Of a DNA stretch of 64,000 nucleotides, positions 63,950-64,000 are shown piece after piece. The stretch's first letter is position 1; each line of letters opens with the position of its first letter. Made by a program: the position numbers and the translations under genes. Below the pieces are notes generated by a model. That model had not been told where the DNA came from. It was given only the letters and a program-made list of their open reading frames with translations, and made no database searches. This stretch comes from Porphyrobacter sp. HT-58-2 (GTDB lineage Bacteria; Pseudomonadota; Alphaproteobacteria; Sphingomonadales; Sphingomonadaceae), in NCBI RefSeq assembly GCF_002952215.1, contig NZ_CP022600.1, positions 1,364,001-1,428,000 on the forward strand. The letters run 5' to 3'.

Positions 63950-64000
63950 ACCTCCCCCGGCCCCTGTTCCGGTTCCCGATTGACCGGCCGGTTACTTGTT

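Overview
The window is 64 kb of GC-rich DNA from the chromosome of an alphaproteobacterium. The most likely group is the Sphingomonadales, probably an Erythrobacter/Porphyrobacter-like member of the Erythrobacteraceae. This rests on several features seen together: two large TonB-dependent receptors, sugar breakdown by the Entner-Doudoroff route (eda-edd-zwf-glk), a complete cbb3 oxidase operon, short palindromic intergenic repeats and an S46 dipeptidyl peptidase. The taxonomic call is an inference from gene content and style. No rRNA, tRNA, insertion sequence, prophage or CRISPR array was seen.

Layout. (1) 1-4.0 kb: an operon cut by the left edge, GH31 glycosidase, LacI regulator, aldo/keto reductase and SsuD-type flavin monooxygenase. 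This gene set matches the sulfo-SMO route for sulfoquinovose (glycosidase, C-S bond-cleaving monooxygenase, 6-dehydroglucose reductase). (2) 4.3-6.7 kb: two adjacent acyl-CoA dehydrogenases. (3) 6.8-9 kb: a DEAD-box helicase and a small conserved-looking protein. (4) 9-17 kb: a sucrose locus. LacI regulator and sugar transporter face a TonB receptor, cytoplasmic GH68 enzyme, ROK fructokinase and esterase across two LacI-type operators. (5) 17-27.4 kb: central sugar metabolism: eda-edd-zwf, a GluP-type transporter divergent from a third LacI regulator, then glk coupled to a divergent PEP-carboxylase-like gene. (6) 27.5-32.2 kb: S46 peptidase, DUF1826 protein, a lipoprotein of unknown role and a decayed glutamate dehydrogenase. 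(7) 32.3-43.4 kb: a ten-gene, almost gap-free operon ccoNOQP-ccoGHIS-small Cys/His protein-hemN, headed by a perfect FNR box, then an FNR/FixK-type regulator and an OmpW-type porin that share a second perfect FNR box. (8) 43.7-52 kb: acetyl-CoA synthetase, two small unknowns, an M16 peptidase whose 3' end is frameshifted by a 57/56-bp tandem duplication, and a penicillin-acylase-type hydrolase. (9) 52-64 kb: ClpB with a heat-shock-like promoter, a second TonB receptor, thiolase, SDR dehydrogenase, Sel1-repeat protein, enoyl-CoA hydratase and MarR regulator.

How it fits together. Regions 1, 4 and 5 feed sugars into one trunk. Glucose, the proposed product of sulfoquinovose desulfonation, and the glucose half of sucrose would go through Glk and Zwf to Edd and Eda. 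Fructose is phosphorylated by the ROK kinase. Each uptake module has its own LacI regulator. Regions 2 and 9 hold beta-oxidation-type genes, and region 7 is a micro-oxic respiration module with built-in FNR-type control.

Three near-perfect parS sites (4225, 14876 and 43618) suggest the window lies in the ParB-binding, origin-proximal part of the chromosome. The leads most worth following are the sulfo-SMO-like operon, the parS cluster, the small Cys/His protein in the cco operon, the divergent PEPC-like protein and the M16 duplication.
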